Made by a program: the position numbers and the translations under genes
Origin: Drosophila persimilis
Taxonomy: Eukaryota; Arthropoda; Insecta; Diptera; Drosophilidae
DNA: 64,000 nt
Direction: 5' to 3'
Assembly: GCF_003286085.1 (NCBI RefSeq)
Contig: NW_020825522.1
Coordinates: forward strand, 26,040-90,039
Notes under the pieces: model-generated
Told to the model about the DNA's origin: nothing
Seen by the model: the letters and a program-made list of their open reading frames with translations, nothing else
Databases searched by the model: none
Shown: positions 20,392 through 30,256 of the stretch, piece after piece
Layout: each line of letters begins with the position of its first letter
How positions within the stretch are numbered: the stretch's first letter is position 1

Positions 20392-21504
20392 ATGGCAAAA
20401 CAATGGATAAACCAAGCAACGAAACTGGAGTTGCAAAACTATTGCGAAGAATTCGGATTGGAGAAACTGGAGGGACTAGAAACCCAAAAGAAACAACTAC
20501 TACAATTTTCAGAGAGAACAGACCTCCCAATACATATGCGAGAGAGGCTAGAACAACTAGCAAATACCCAAACACGAGGAAAAAGCCCGAGAACCAAGAG
20601 CCCAAGGCAACAGTCACCAAAAGGAGGACCACAAAAACCAACAATGGAAGAGAGCCAAGGGGAGACCAGGACAGGCAGGAAGAAATCCCTATTTCCAAAA
20701 CAAATAAAGAAAGGATCGCCAGAAGCAGTAGCGATAATAGAAAAAATACGCAAGTGGGACCTGATCTTTACAGGAAAAGGAGGGCTACTAGAATTCCTGA
20801 GCAGGATGGAGGAATTAGCAGAAACCTACGGGGTAGAACCGGACCACCTCGTATTCGCAATGCCGATAATCCTGGAAGAAAGCGCACTAGACTGGTGGCA
20901 CACAAAACCAGCGCCAATCACATCATGGGAGGATGCAAAGGTCGGACTAAAAGAGAACTTCATATCCCCCAGATACCAAGAGGAGCTGGCAAAACAAGTG
21001 GCAGAGCGAAAACAAGAGGAAACAGAACCAGTTCGAGACTATATCCAAGAAATAAGGAAGATAATGAGGTTCGGAACCTACACAGAGCAGGAAAAACTGG
21101 AAATAATATACCAGAACTGCCGGCTGCCGCTTAAATTATACGTGAAGAGGAGAGAATTCCAAACGCTGTCAGAATTCATGATCATCACAGAGGAATTCGA
21201 AAAAATTGAGACAGATGCCGGACTCTCAAAAATTACAGGGCGCCAATGGAACTATCCACAAAACGACCAGCCAGCTTGGCAAAGGACCCAATATCGACAA
21301 AGGAAATGCCAAAGATGTGGCAACTATGGGCACGAGGCCCGAACATGCAACAGGGAACCCGTACTGTACTGCTGGACCTGCAACAAACAAGGAGTACGCA
21401 CAATAGACTGCTGCAGAAAACAACCGGAAAACACACAGGGCGCAGGACCAACCCGCGAACCTCCTGTGGCCCAAAACCAGCGGAGCGGGACAACACACAA
21501 CTAA
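20392..21504 (+). CDS. gag: Element A Gag
   Basis: The 370-residue structural protein of the virus-like particle, open from an ATG 37 nt past the primer site to TAA 21502-21504. Residues about 5-45 (WINQATKLELQNYCEEFGL...) form a SAP-like helix pair also present in B and C. A basic Ser/Pro/Lys linker follows. The capsid-like part is about 115-280 (FTGKGGLLEFLSRMEELAETYG, then DWWHTKPAPITSWEDAK). Zinc knuckles are near 310-345: a canonical C..C....H....C (CQRCGNYGHEARTC), then CWTCNKQGVRTIDCC, which lacks the histidine. GGAAAAC follows the knuckles at 21426. Protease lies in the -1 frame once LOA-2 is removed, so a -1 frameshift is expected. LOA-2 is inserted at the stop codon. Confidence 0.85.
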   Translation: MAKQWINQATKLELQNYCEEFGLEKLEGLETQKKQLLQFSERTDLPIHMRERLEQLANTQTRGKSPRTKSPRQQSPKGGPQKPTMEESQGETRTGRKKSLFPKQIKKGSPEAVAIIEKIRKWDLIFTGKGGLLEFLSRMEELAETYGVEPDHLVFAMPIILEESALDWWHTKPAPITSWEDAKVGLKENFISPRYQEELAKQVAERKQEETEPVRDYIQEIRKIMRFGTYTEQEKLEIIYQNCRLPLKLYVKRREFQTLSEFMIITEEFEKIETDAGLSKITGRQWNYPQNDQPAWQRTQYRQRKCQRCGNYGHEARTCNREPVLYCWTCNKQGVRTIDCCRKQPENTQGAGPTREPPVAQNQRSGTTHN

Positions 21505-21514
21505 TATTCAACAA
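21501..21514. repeat. LOA-2 target-site duplication, left copy
   Basis: CTAATATTCAACAA recurs at 26727-26740. The first bases are ambiguous with the CCTAA tail of the element, so the true length is about 10-14 bp. Confidence 0.85.
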
Positions 21515-21615
21515 CTCTGGATACCTGCCGACCTCCAGTTTTAATAAGGCTTCCCGGGGCACGCGGGCTATGCCTCGGGCGACTAACCCCTTCCCGCCTA
21601 CTCGTGGGACCAAAT

Positions 21616-23028
21616 ATGCCAAATTTAAACATAAACACAAAAAACACCGCAAAGGAGCACGGCACTCCTCCTAAAGTGCCGGAGGGAAAAGACCATCCCT
21701 CTACAAACGCATCTGGGAAACCAGTGCCCAAAAAGACGGGGAAGGAGACTAAGTCGGTCCACCGTCTCGAGGCAGCAGGCGCTGTGAGGAGAGGACCGAA
21801 AAGCCAATCGGGCCAATCCACGTCGGGGGGCCCCAAGGGCGACCCGGTTACCGGGGGGGCGACCATGCAGAGCGATATCGCGGCTGGCGGACCCCTTGGG
21901 ACCGGGAACCCCTTGACAACCCCGGCAGGCGGCGCCTCTGCCTCGAAAGATAGGCCCAAGTTTCAGGACAAAAGACGTGCGGCCTTCATCCTGGGCAACG
22001 ACGACCCGGTGTTCCTGGCGTCTGCCCAGGGAATCGAATCGCGGCGATGGGCCAAGACAGTCCTGCCCGACTACCAGCCAGCCAAAGCTGGCAAGGCCAC
22101 AGCCAAGGCCCCAAGCAAGCGGCAACGCTCGGCGGAGGACACCGCCACACAAGTCCAACAGGCCAAGAGGACAAAGACATTGAGCAACCGCTCGTTTGCC
22201 GAGGTGGCGAGGGGAAAAACCCTGATTGGAGTCCTAGACAGGGGCTCTAAAGACGGGCAGATCCCTAGGGACAAGTGGCACCTCGTGGAAAACGAGCTCC
22301 AAGACCGTTTCCTCCAGGAGTTGGAGGAGAATGGAGGACCACCGCCCAAGTGTGAGGACGCCGAGTGGCACCAAGGCAGGGTGAAAGCCATCGCCTGCCA
22401 AGATGCTCGCTCGGCGGCCCTCTACGCGAAGGCGGTAGCGTCGCTCAAGGAGGTCTACCCAGGAGCCCAGCTGGAGGTCGTGAAGTGGGAGGACATCCCC
22501 AGCAAGCCGAGGGCCAGAGCGTGGGTCTCGGCGAAGCCTGCAGAGCCGGATAAGATTCTCCGGATTCTGCAGGTCTGCAACCCCCACCTTCCCACAGCCG
22601 ATTGGAAGGTGGCCAAAGTAGAGGAGAGCAACGGGCAGAGGCGCCAAATTATCCTCGTCCTGAACGAGGAGTCGGTCAGACTTCTCCACGACACGGAGGG
22701 CGCTGTGGACTACGGCTACAAGAAAGTAGTCGTAGTACCGTACAAGTCCGACTCCAAAGGCATGCAGCCGACGGTCGAGACAGACCTGGAGCCCCCGGAG
22801 ATCCCTAGTATGGAGATCAAGCCTGCGGTGTCAGACGTGGCATCAGTGGTGTCGGATGACATCTTAGATGGTTACGTCTCAGACGTGAGCGATCTCACTA
22901 GGGATCTCAAACACATCGGGGTCGCGGAGGAGTTGGACTCTTCGGAGAGCGACCACGACAGGACAATGGTGGAGGTGGACCTCAGGAATGTCACTGATAC
23001 TCCTGCAGATAAACCTCCACCATTGTAA
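21616..23028 (+). CDS. LOA-2 ORF1 (Gag-like nucleic-acid-binding protein)
   Basis: About 470 residues, open throughout. I take the ATG at 21616 (MPNLNINTKNTAKEHG); the open frame extends only to a GTG upstream. The N-terminal 190 residues are low-complexity and basic (Lys, Ser, Gly, Thr), with a conserved AAFILGNDDPVFLASAQGIE stretch near residues 115-135 and SNRSFAEVARGK near 185. The C-terminal part (about 240-400) looks folded: EDAEWHQGRVKAIACQD, VCNPHLPTADWKVAKVEESN, VDYGYKKVVVVPY. It ends with an acidic tail. No zinc knuckle is seen. The expected role is RNA binding and RNP assembly. Its end overlaps ORF2 by 41 nt in another frame. Confidence 0.8.
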   Translation: MPNLNINTKNTAKEHGTPPKVPEGKDHPSTNASGKPVPKKTGKETKSVHRLEAAGAVRRGPKSQSGQSTSGGPKGDPVTGGATMQSDIAAGGPLGTGNPLTTPAGGASASKDRPKFQDKRRAAFILGNDDPVFLASAQGIESRRWAKTVLPDYQPAKAGKATAKAPSKRQRSAEDTATQVQQAKRTKTLSNRSFAEVARGKTLIGVLDRGSKDGQIPRDKWHLVENELQDRFLQELEENGGPPPKCEDAEWHQGRVKAIACQDARSAALYAKAVASLKEVYPGAQLEVVKWEDIPSKPRARAWVSAKPAEPDKILRILQVCNPHLPTADWKVAKVEESNGQRRQIILVLNEESVRLLHDTEGAVDYGYKKVVVVPYKSDSKGMQPTVETDLEPPEIPSMEIKPAVSDVASVVSDDILDGYVSDVSDLTRDLKHIGVAEELDSSESDHDRTMVEVDLRNVTDTPADKPPPL

Positions 23029-26000
23029 GGCAGCATGCGCTGCTCTCCTGCTCCACCTAGCCAAGGGTGGAGCCGACATAGTCCTCATTCAGGAGCCCTG
23101 GATCCTCGGAAACAGGGTCTCCGGTCTGAGGACTCCTGACTATAAGCTATACGTAGCTGACTCCGCAGGTAAAACTCGCACCTGCATCCTTGCAAAAAGA
23201 GATTTGCACTTATTTTTGCTCCCAAATTTCAGTAATGAAGACCAAACAGCAGTGAGCCTCGAAGGCCAGGGGTGCTCACTGAGAATCTGCTCCACGTACA
23301 TGGGTCACGACCAACTAGACCCACCTCCACAGGCGCTCAGGGCGCTAATAACAGACTGCGAGGCCAAGGACACCGGCCTAATCGTAGGGTGCGACGCCAA
23401 CGCACACCACTGCCAGTGGGGAAGCACTGACACCAACGAAAGGGGTGAGTACCTTTTCAACTATTTACTGACCACTCAGATGGTCCTTTTAAATAGGGGG
23501 AGTGATCCCACCTTCATTATTAAAAACCGCAAGGAGGTCCTGGACCTCACACTTGCCTCTCATGAGCTACACGGGAACATCGTATCCTGGAGGGTCCTGG
23601 AAGAGCACTCCTTCTCGGACCACAGGTACGTGGAAACCGTATTCTCTTTTTCACTACCGAGACCAGCTCAATTTCGGAACCTTAGGCGGACAAACTGGGC
23701 TCGGTACTCAGACCATCTCTGTCGTGTTCTCCCTGAGACTCCACCTGAGGAGGAGATCTCCAGGGAAGCCACGACTCATCTTGTTAAACTATTTACCGAC
23801 GCCTGCAATGAGGCGCTCGATAAATCCTGCCCCTCTAGCAAGAGCAGAGGCCGGAAGAAACCTGAATGGTGGAATCCGAAACTGAGGGAACTCCGGAAAG
23901 CCTCCCGAAGACTCTTCAATAAAGCTAAGGCCGAAAACGCTGAGCAGAACTGGGCCGATTACAAGGCCAGTCTGTCAGTTTACAATAAAGAACTGAGGAA
24001 AGCCAAACGCGCCTCATGGCGTAAGTTCTGTAGCGACATTGAGAATAACTCGGAAGCCTCGCGCTTGCGCAAAGTTCTCTCGAAGACTACACCCACTCTG
24101 GGCTACCTGAAGAACGCCGACCAATCATGGACAACGTCCAGTAATGAGTCGCTAAATCTTCTCCTTAACACCCACTTTCCCGGCTGCGATGAAAACAGAC
24201 CACACTACATCGCGGCTCCCTCCGTTGCCTCAAGTGGTATCATGAACCTGCTAAGCCAGGAGAACATTTCCTGGGCAATAAAAAGCTTCAAACCATACAA
24301 ATCCGCGGGACCAGATGGCATCATCCCTGCCCAACTGATTCACGCTGGACAAAAAGGCACTAATTGGCTCAAAAGGATATATGAGGGAATCTTCTCCCAT
24401 GGATATATCCCGGAAACCTGGCTTCATACCAAAGTCGTCTTCATCCCCAAGGCAGGCAAGCCCTCGCACACTGCCCCCAAAGATTTCAGACCCATAAGTC
24501 TATCGTCCTTCCTTCTGAAGACGATGGAACGGCTTTTGGGGATGCATCTCACGGTAAATATTCCGCCTAGTCTATTCTCAGACTCCCAGCATGCCTATCG
24601 GAAAGGAAGATCCACCGAAACGGCCCTACACACGATCACATCGATCATAGAAGCGTCCCTCAACTGTAAGGAATACACCCTGGTAGCCTTCCTGGACATA
24701 GAAGGCGCCTTTAATAACATCCTACCGACCGCCATCACGGGTGCACTGACGGAACTGGGGGTTGACTCCCGGACGGTGAGCCTGATCGATCAGATGCTAC
24801 AATGCAGGACGGTTGAGGCATCACTGGGGACGTCAACGTCCACCAGATTTGTCAGTAGAGGCACCCCGCAGGGCGGAGTCCTCTCGCCCCTCCTATGGAA
24901 CGTGGCAGTGAACGAACTGCTGCGGGAGATAGAGGGGGGTGGCTGCCGCGTGGTGGCGTATGCGGATGATGTTGCTACAGCATTCTCGGGTAAATTCCCG
25001 CAGACGCTGGGTGAGTGCCTGACAAGCACTCTCATGAAGATGTCAAAATGGGCAGACAAATGCGGGTTAGGCGTCAACCCGTCTAAAACTGAACTGGTGC
25101 TCTTCACTAGGAAGTACAAAGTCCCGGCACTGATTCCCCCAAGACTATGTGGGGAAGCGCTAATCTTCAGCAACAACGCCAAGTATCTTGGTCTAATCCT
25201 CGATAGAAAGCTCGATTGGAAATTGAGCATAGAGGATAGAGTAAAGAAGGCCACAGTAGCCCTCTATACTTGCAGGAAAGCCATCGGACTGAGATGGGGA
25301 ATGACCCCCTATATAGTTCGGTGGCTTTACACCACCATCATACGACCGATCATGCTCTATGGAGCGGTAGTATGGTGGCCAGCCTTAGACAAAAGGACAT
25401 GCCTCAACAAACTCAGCAGAGTTCAACGCATGGCAGAGCTATGCATAACTGGCGGGCTACGCACTACTCCAGGGGAAGCCCTGGATACTGTGCTGGACCT
25501 CCTCCCCATAGATCTCATGGGAAAGAAAGTGGCAACACTTTCCGCACTCAGAATGAGAGAAGCCAGACTGTGGAAAGCGTCCGCGGTCGGGCACTCGGGA
25601 ATCCTGACGAGACACCCGCAATTACCAGAGAGGACAGATTATTGTGTCCCTAGTGATCACCTCTCGACGCCTTTCCAGGTATCAATCCCACTTAGGGAGG
25701 ACTGGGAGATGGGCGAACCAGGACCCGCAAATGCGGTTCACTTCTACACTGATGGCTCAAAGTAAGACGGCCGCGTGGGAGGCGGAGTCTACTGCAGCGA
25801 GCTGAACATCAGTCATTGCTTCAGGCTCCCGGACCACTGCAGTGTGTTCCAAGCGGAGGTTGTAGCCATCAAGGAGGCCATTTCCATCGTCTCCAAACTA
25901 TCTCTAGACACGCACTTAGTGTGCGTTTTCTCGGACAGCCAAGCAGCTATTAAAGCTCTAGGCTCAATATCGTCGAACTCAGCGACTGTAAATGACTGCC

Positions 26001-26581
26001 GCAGGTCTCTGCACGAGATCGCAGATCAGTTAGACCTCTTTCTTATATGGGTCCCAGGCCATAGGGACATCGAGGGGAACGACGCCGCCGACGAGCTAGC
26101 AAGGCAGGGTACTACAATTCCTCTCCTTATGGAGAGGGAGCAGGTAGCGATGCCTCTGGCTACGTGCAGGCTCCTCACGCACGAATTGTTTGAGCAAAAT
26201 GCCAATAGGAGATGGCAGCAAACAGCTTCCTGTAAAATCTCAAGATTGATATGGCCATATCGATCGAAGAAGCGCTCAGCCGAGCTGTATAGGCTCAGCA
26301 GAGCACAGTGCTCTGCAGTTACTCGAGCCATTACGGGACACTGGCAGATTGGCACTCATGCCTCTAGACTGTCAATCCCTCATAACGACTTCTGCAGGAG
26401 TTGTCGCGACGAGGAAGAAGAGGAATCGGTTCCCCACTTCTTCTGCCACTGCCCAGCCCTTGGAAATCGTCGTCTTCGTTTTCTCGGGGCTGCTTTCCTA
26501 ACAGACATTTCGGACCTGTCCGAAATCAAACCGGGGACCTTGTCCAGATTCATCCAAGCCTCCGGATGGGACTGCCCTTAA
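22988..26581 (+). pseudogene. LOA-2 ORF2: endonuclease, RT, RNase H (single nonsense codon)
   Basis: About 1197 codons in one frame, broken only by TAA at 25763-25765. Domains: endonuclease, about residues 1-230 (QEPWILG, GCDANAHHCQWGS, SDHRYVET); RT, about 430-790 (SAGPDGIIPAQLIHAG, FLDIEGAFNN, GTPQGGVLSPLLWN, YADDVATAF); RNase H, about 915-1035 (YTDGSK, FSDSQAAIKAL, VPGHRDIEGNDAADELA); and a terminal cysteine/histidine finger (CRSCRDEEEEESVPHFFCHC). The stop falls directly after YTDGSK, inside RNase H; LOA-1 has TTA (Leu) there. The truncated product would keep endonuclease and RT but lose RNase H. Confidence 0.85.
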
Positions 26582-26726
26582 TTTGCAACAGCCTGTTTCT
26601 CCACGGTTTCTAGGCACTGGGAAGGGGCACACGCCCATGCGGCACCACAACGGACCTTCTATAGGTCCAAGTGAGCTTGGGAGGGTTTCATCACTCTCCC
26701 AGGCTACCGCCTGAACCTAACCTAAC

Positions 26727-26740
26727 CTAATATTCAACAA
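26727..26740. repeat. LOA-2 target-site duplication, right copy
   Basis: CTAATATTCAACAA, matching 21501-21514. Element A pol sequence resumes at 26741. Confidence 0.85.
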
Positions 26741-27186
26741 GAACCAGCTTTTAGGACGGGCCAGGATCGGATCACAACTGATGGATGTAATCATCGATAC
26801 AGGGGCAACAAGATGCATGATAAACGAAAAGACGGCCGAAAAACTAAAAGAGGAAGGTATCGAAGGAGTGGAAAACAGATTAATCCGGCTAGCGGATGGA
26901 AGCACTCGGAGAACAACACGGAGAATCCAACTAACGGTAGAACTAGGGGGAAAAGAGACCAACCAATCATTCCTAATCATGACAGGGGTCCCAGATACCC
27001 CCATACTAGGAATGGAATTTTTAAAGGATGCAGGCACATCAATAACGTGTGGAGAAGCCACGGTAAACTTCAACGGGGAACCAAACCCAAACAGAAAGGA
27101 GGAAAACGCAAGAAACTCAGTAACAGAACCGACGGACGAAGAAATCGAAAAATGGATTAAAACGGAGGTACAAAAATCCAACACGC
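26741..27186 (+). pseudogene. Element A protease (pol front end)
   Basis: This aspartic protease would cut Gag-Pol. The frame runs from the LOA-2 junction through GRARIGSQLMDVIIDTGATRCMI (catalytic DTGA at about 26793-26804), LADGSTRRTTRRIQLTVELGG, the ILGMEFLKDAG dimer region, and on to a charged linker ending QKSNTL. Element B cuts it at 27186. Reading resumes after B at 36877 (EGVSNVTKHRIFLKD), the normal protease-RT linker. Relative to gag, with LOA-2 removed, the frame is -1. Intact in itself but severed from RT. Confidence 0.8.
27183..27186. repeat. Element B target duplication (ACGC), left copy
   Basis: ACGC precedes the LTR at 27187 and recurs at 36873-36876 directly after the right LTR. 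Duplications of 4 bp are normal for this group. Confidence 0.9.
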
Positions 27187-28056
27187 TGTAACGAACCTGC
27201 TTTTTGGGCCCGCTTGAGTTTGCTGGGCTTGCTCAGCGGTCGGCAGATTCGCAGCAACGTATTTTTATTGTTGCCCCCAACGACAAATGATAAGACTTTC
27301 CTTTTTTTTGTATTTGAATTTCGCTTTATTCGCAATTCTATTAGGACTTAGGGCTAGGTGTTACAGTTTCTCTTAACTACCGATCTCCACCACGCGGGGG
27401 CTCTCGTCGGGTGTGGCAGCGTCGAGGCTATTGATTGGGGCAAGTTGACCTCCGCTATTGCTTTGGTCCGCCACTCGAATCCGCACTCCACGTCTCGCAC
27501 TCCCCTCCTAGCTTCCACCGGCGTACGGGGATCTTCACTTAATTTAGACTTACTCTGGGGGGGCAGGCGGGGCCTGTCTGCCTGCTGCTACACTTCACTA
27601 CACTTCTTTGTTTCGTACCGAGTATCACTCTTGCGTTTCGACCGGGTCTCAACGTGCGCGCGCGCTTACTTATCTGCGTGAAAAGAGCCCCGCTTTGACG
27701 CCGCCGCCTCCTTTTATAGCCCCTTGCCAGGCCCCGGCTCGGCGTCGGTAGTTTTCCATCGCCGTCTCCTGGTTTCCACGGCCTTCGTAACGGGGCCTGG
27801 CCGGCGGCGTGATCCCGTGCCCTTATTTGGTCATGCGCCAAATTACTGCTGGCCCGATCCCGCCGTTTCCTTTGCCTCTCTTGTGTCTCTCTCTCCGAGA
27901 GCAGGGCACTTCCCCTCTCGAGGCCCTTGGCCTCTTCGCCGCGTCCGGATAACCGGGGGCATCTGGCCTGACCTTCGCCTTATCCGGCCGGCCGTCAGCT
28001 TTTATCCGACTGTGCCTTTGGTCGCACTCGGCCTGTGGGAACCCTGGTTCCTCACA
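27187..28056 (-). repeat. 3' LTR of element B (870 bp)
   Basis: In plus orientation it runs TGTAACG...CCTCACA and is the same length as the right LTR. The minus-strand promoter TATAAAAG is at 27711-27718, and AATAAAG lies near 27311-27317. Confidence 0.9.
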
Positions 28057-28072
28057 CCCCCCTCTTTCTTCC
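28057..28072 (-). promoter_or_regulatory. Polypurine tract of element B
   Basis: The minus strand reads GGGAAGAAAGAGGGGGG right up to the 3' LTR, the standard primer for plus-strand DNA synthesis. Confidence 0.8.
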
Positions 28073-28438
28073 CGTAGCGGAATACTTCCGTTTTCCGCGA
28101 TCTCGGGATGGGGTGGGCTTTCCTCATTCAAACGGCCCGAAGTTGCGCGCGCCCTTTGTTGTACCTGGGATCGCCGGCGTTCTGGCGCCCTCTGGCGCCT
28201 TGGCTCGGGGGCGCTGTCAGCCCTTGCACTTTTCTGGCTGGCGCCGACTCCCGCCTATCGATAAGGTGTAGGGGCGCTTCTGCGATCCACTCGATACTTC
28301 CCCCCCTAGTCGATATTCCGTTTTCTTCTTTTCTTTGTTTTTTTTCTTTATTCATATTCTCCCGCGTGTTCTGCCCTTTTTTTTTTTGTGTTTCTGCTGC
28401 CCCCCCCCCCCCCTTTTTCTTCTCTTCTCCGTCTTCCT

Positions 28439-30256
28439 TTATTTTTGCTCTCTGAATACCTCCGTGCGCGTGGCCGACATGGCGATGCGGTAACGCGTAC
28501 CTCGCTCGCTTACCAATTTTTTTACACGTCTACCCACGAGGCGTATCTGGGCCTGTGCGCGGCTCACTGCCGCCGGCCACTCCTCCCGCGGGATCGCCTT
28601 CCAGTGGCCCGTGGCTGCCGGTGCTGAGCTCTGCCGCTGCAGGGCCGGCCGCTTGGGTCTTGCCTGGGGCTCCGGGCAGGAGGCCTGCCTCTTCAGTGTT
28701 GGGCGCTCGACCGCCCCCGACCTCTCCGGCGCGGGCCACACCCACGGACCGCGTTCCCACGCCTCGACCTCCGCGTGTTCCGTCGCCTCCGCCGTCGCCG
28801 CCTCCGCCGTCGCCGCCTCTGCCGTCGCCGCCTCTGCCGTCGCCGTCGCCGCCTCTGCCGTCGCCGTCGCCGCCTCCGCCGTCGCCGTCGCCGCCTCCGC
28901 CGTCGCCGACTCTGCCGTCGCCGCCTCTGCCGTTGCCGACTCTGCCGTCGCCGTCTCCGCCGTCGCCGCCTCCGCCGTCGCCGACTCTGCCGTCGCCGCC
29001 TCTGCCGTCGCCGCCTCTGCCGTTGCCGTCTCCGCCGTCGCCGCCTCCGCCGTCTCCGCCTCTGCCGTCGCCGCCTCTGCCGTCGCCGCCTCCGCCGTCG
29101 CCGCCTCTGCCGTCGCCGCCTCTGCCGTCGTCGGCGCGGGATCCGATTTGTGGTTTCTCCTCCGCGGGTCCCTGTCGTTGCTGCCGAGGGGGCTCTCCTC
29201 CCACACCCGGGCGCCGGTCTCTGGCTGAGTCTCGCACGGGGCGGTCCCCGAGGCCCACGTGATGTGCAGGGTCTGATGGTGCCACACCATCCCCTGGCGC
29301 ACGGCGGTCCTCACCTCCTGGGACACGTACGGCCCTATCACGGCCGCCTCCGGTCCCCTCCATTGTGGCTGCTGCTGCCACTGCCCGTTCTCTTGCTGCT
29401 GCTGCTGCTGCTGGCGCTGCTGATGTTGGTGCGGCTGCTGATGTTGGTGCTGCTGCTGCTGCTGCTGCGGCTGCTGCTGCTGCGGCTGCTGATGTTGGTG
29501 CTGCTGCTGCTGCTCCTTGGCTTGCGGTGGCCGCCTCTCGGAGCCCTCTTCGTCCTCGGCCGGTGGCGTAGGCTGCCACAATTCGTCTTCCTCCTCCTCG
29601 GCCTGTTGCAGTCGCCGCTGCCATTCGGCCTCGGGATTCGAGGCCCGCTCGCCCCTGGCCGGGGACTGCATCGGCGGCCGCACCACTCGGAATGGCGGGG
29701 GTGGCGGCGCCTCGTCGCTCTCGTGGCCGGGCTCCTCCTTCCTGGTGGCCTTTCTCTCCTGTCGCCGCCGCGCCTCCAGCCGCTCGTCCCTCCGCCGTCG
29801 GATCGTTCGCGCCGCCTCCAGCACCCGGCGGATCCGGCGCTTCTCCTCCGCCGTCGCCTCCTGGAACTTCCGTTTTAACGCCTCGCCCCGGTCGCGCGGG
29901 GTCAGCGGCCTTCTTACTCTGGCCTTTTCTTGGGCGGTTGGGGCGCGTGGACCGTCGATGCAAATGACGTCGTCGTCGCTCTCCCCGGCCCCCTCGTCCG
30001 AGGATACCGTCGGTGACACGGAGTCGTGGCCCGACGGCGCCGGCGATACTAACGGCGAGGCCAACAGCTGGAGGAACTGGGAGCCATCGCACCAATCCTC
30101 CTCGTCGCCACGCGAGAGCACGGACGCCCGTCGCTGACGAGAAGCCTTGGCGCGGTAGCCCCCCTCCCCCACTATCGCCTGCTGCTCCTCCAAGAACGCC
30201 CTCAGATCCTCCATCTTCTTCTTCCTATCCTCGTGGGTGAGCCGTTTCGTCTCCAT
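28439..30256 (-). CDS. Element B third ORF, unknown function (low-complexity, Arg-rich)
   Basis: About 605 codons in the env position, but nothing resembles an envelope: no signal peptide, membrane segment or cysteine pattern. I choose the ATG at 30256 (METKRLTHEDRKKKMEDL); the frame stays open upstream to 30358 through an A-rich run. In order: a charged coiled-coil-like start, an acidic SDDDVICIDG patch, a strongly basic helix (about residues 120-190, GEALKRKFQEATAEEKRRIRR), a Gln/His tract (29390-29520), a folded-looking WRGPEAAVIGPYVSQEVRTAVRQG segment, about 23 TAEAA-type repeats of 15 bp (28775-29130), and a basic C-terminus (EEWPAAVSRAQAQIRLVGRRVKKL, then GTRYRIAM). The C-terminus resembles the ends of A's Pol extension and C's ORF3. 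Function unknown. Confidence 0.6.
   Translation of the reverse strand: METKRLTHEDRKKKMEDLRAFLEEQQAIVGEGGYRAKASRQRRASVLSRGDEEDWCDGSQFLQLLASPLVSPAPSGHDSVSPTVSSDEGAGESDDDVICIDGPRAPTAQEKARVRRPLTPRDRGEALKRKFQEATAEEKRRIRRVLEAARTIRRRRDERLEARRRQERKATRKEEPGHESDEAPPPPPFRVVRPPMQSPARGERASNPEAEWQRRLQQAEEEEDELWQPTPPAEDEEGSERRPPQAKEQQQQHQHQQPQQQQPQQQQQQHQHQQPHQHQQRQQQQQQQENGQWQQQPQWRGPEAAVIGPYVSQEVRTAVRQGMVWHHQTLHITWASGTAPCETQPETGARVWEESPLGSNDRDPRRRNHKSDPAPTTAEAATAEAATAEAATAEAATAEAETAEAATAETATAEAATAEAATAESATAEAATAETATAESATAEAATAESATAEAATATAEAATATAEAATATAEAATAEAATAEAATAEATEHAEVEAWERGPWVWPAPERSGAVERPTLKRQASCPEPQARPKRPALQRQSSAPAATGHWKAIPREEWPAAVSRAQAQIRLVGRRVKKLVSERGTRYRIAMSATRTEVFREQK

Larger units (their letters stand above)
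21515..26726 (+). mobile_element. LOA-clade non-LTR retrotransposon, copy LOA-2
   Basis: A 5.2-kb insertion at the gag stop of element A, with a target duplication of about 14 bp. It carries ORF1 (21616-23028), ORF2 (22988-26581, one nonsense codon) and a 3' UTR ending in (CCTAA)n. It is about 390 bp shorter at the 5' end than LOA-1, so it is mildly 5'-truncated. It has far fewer lesions than LOA-1 and is therefore the younger insertion. Confidence 0.9.

Noticed and set aside
29390-29520. Host gene with a poly-Gln tract
   Set aside because: The tract lies inside element B between pol and the polypurine tract and is part of its ORF3.
28555-29878. Long plus-strand ORFs rich in Pro, Ala or Arg opposite B ORF3
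   Set aside because: They are antisense readings of the 15-bp GCC-rich repeat and CAG tract, which keep several frames open. Gene order and the element's strand favour the minus-strand ORF.
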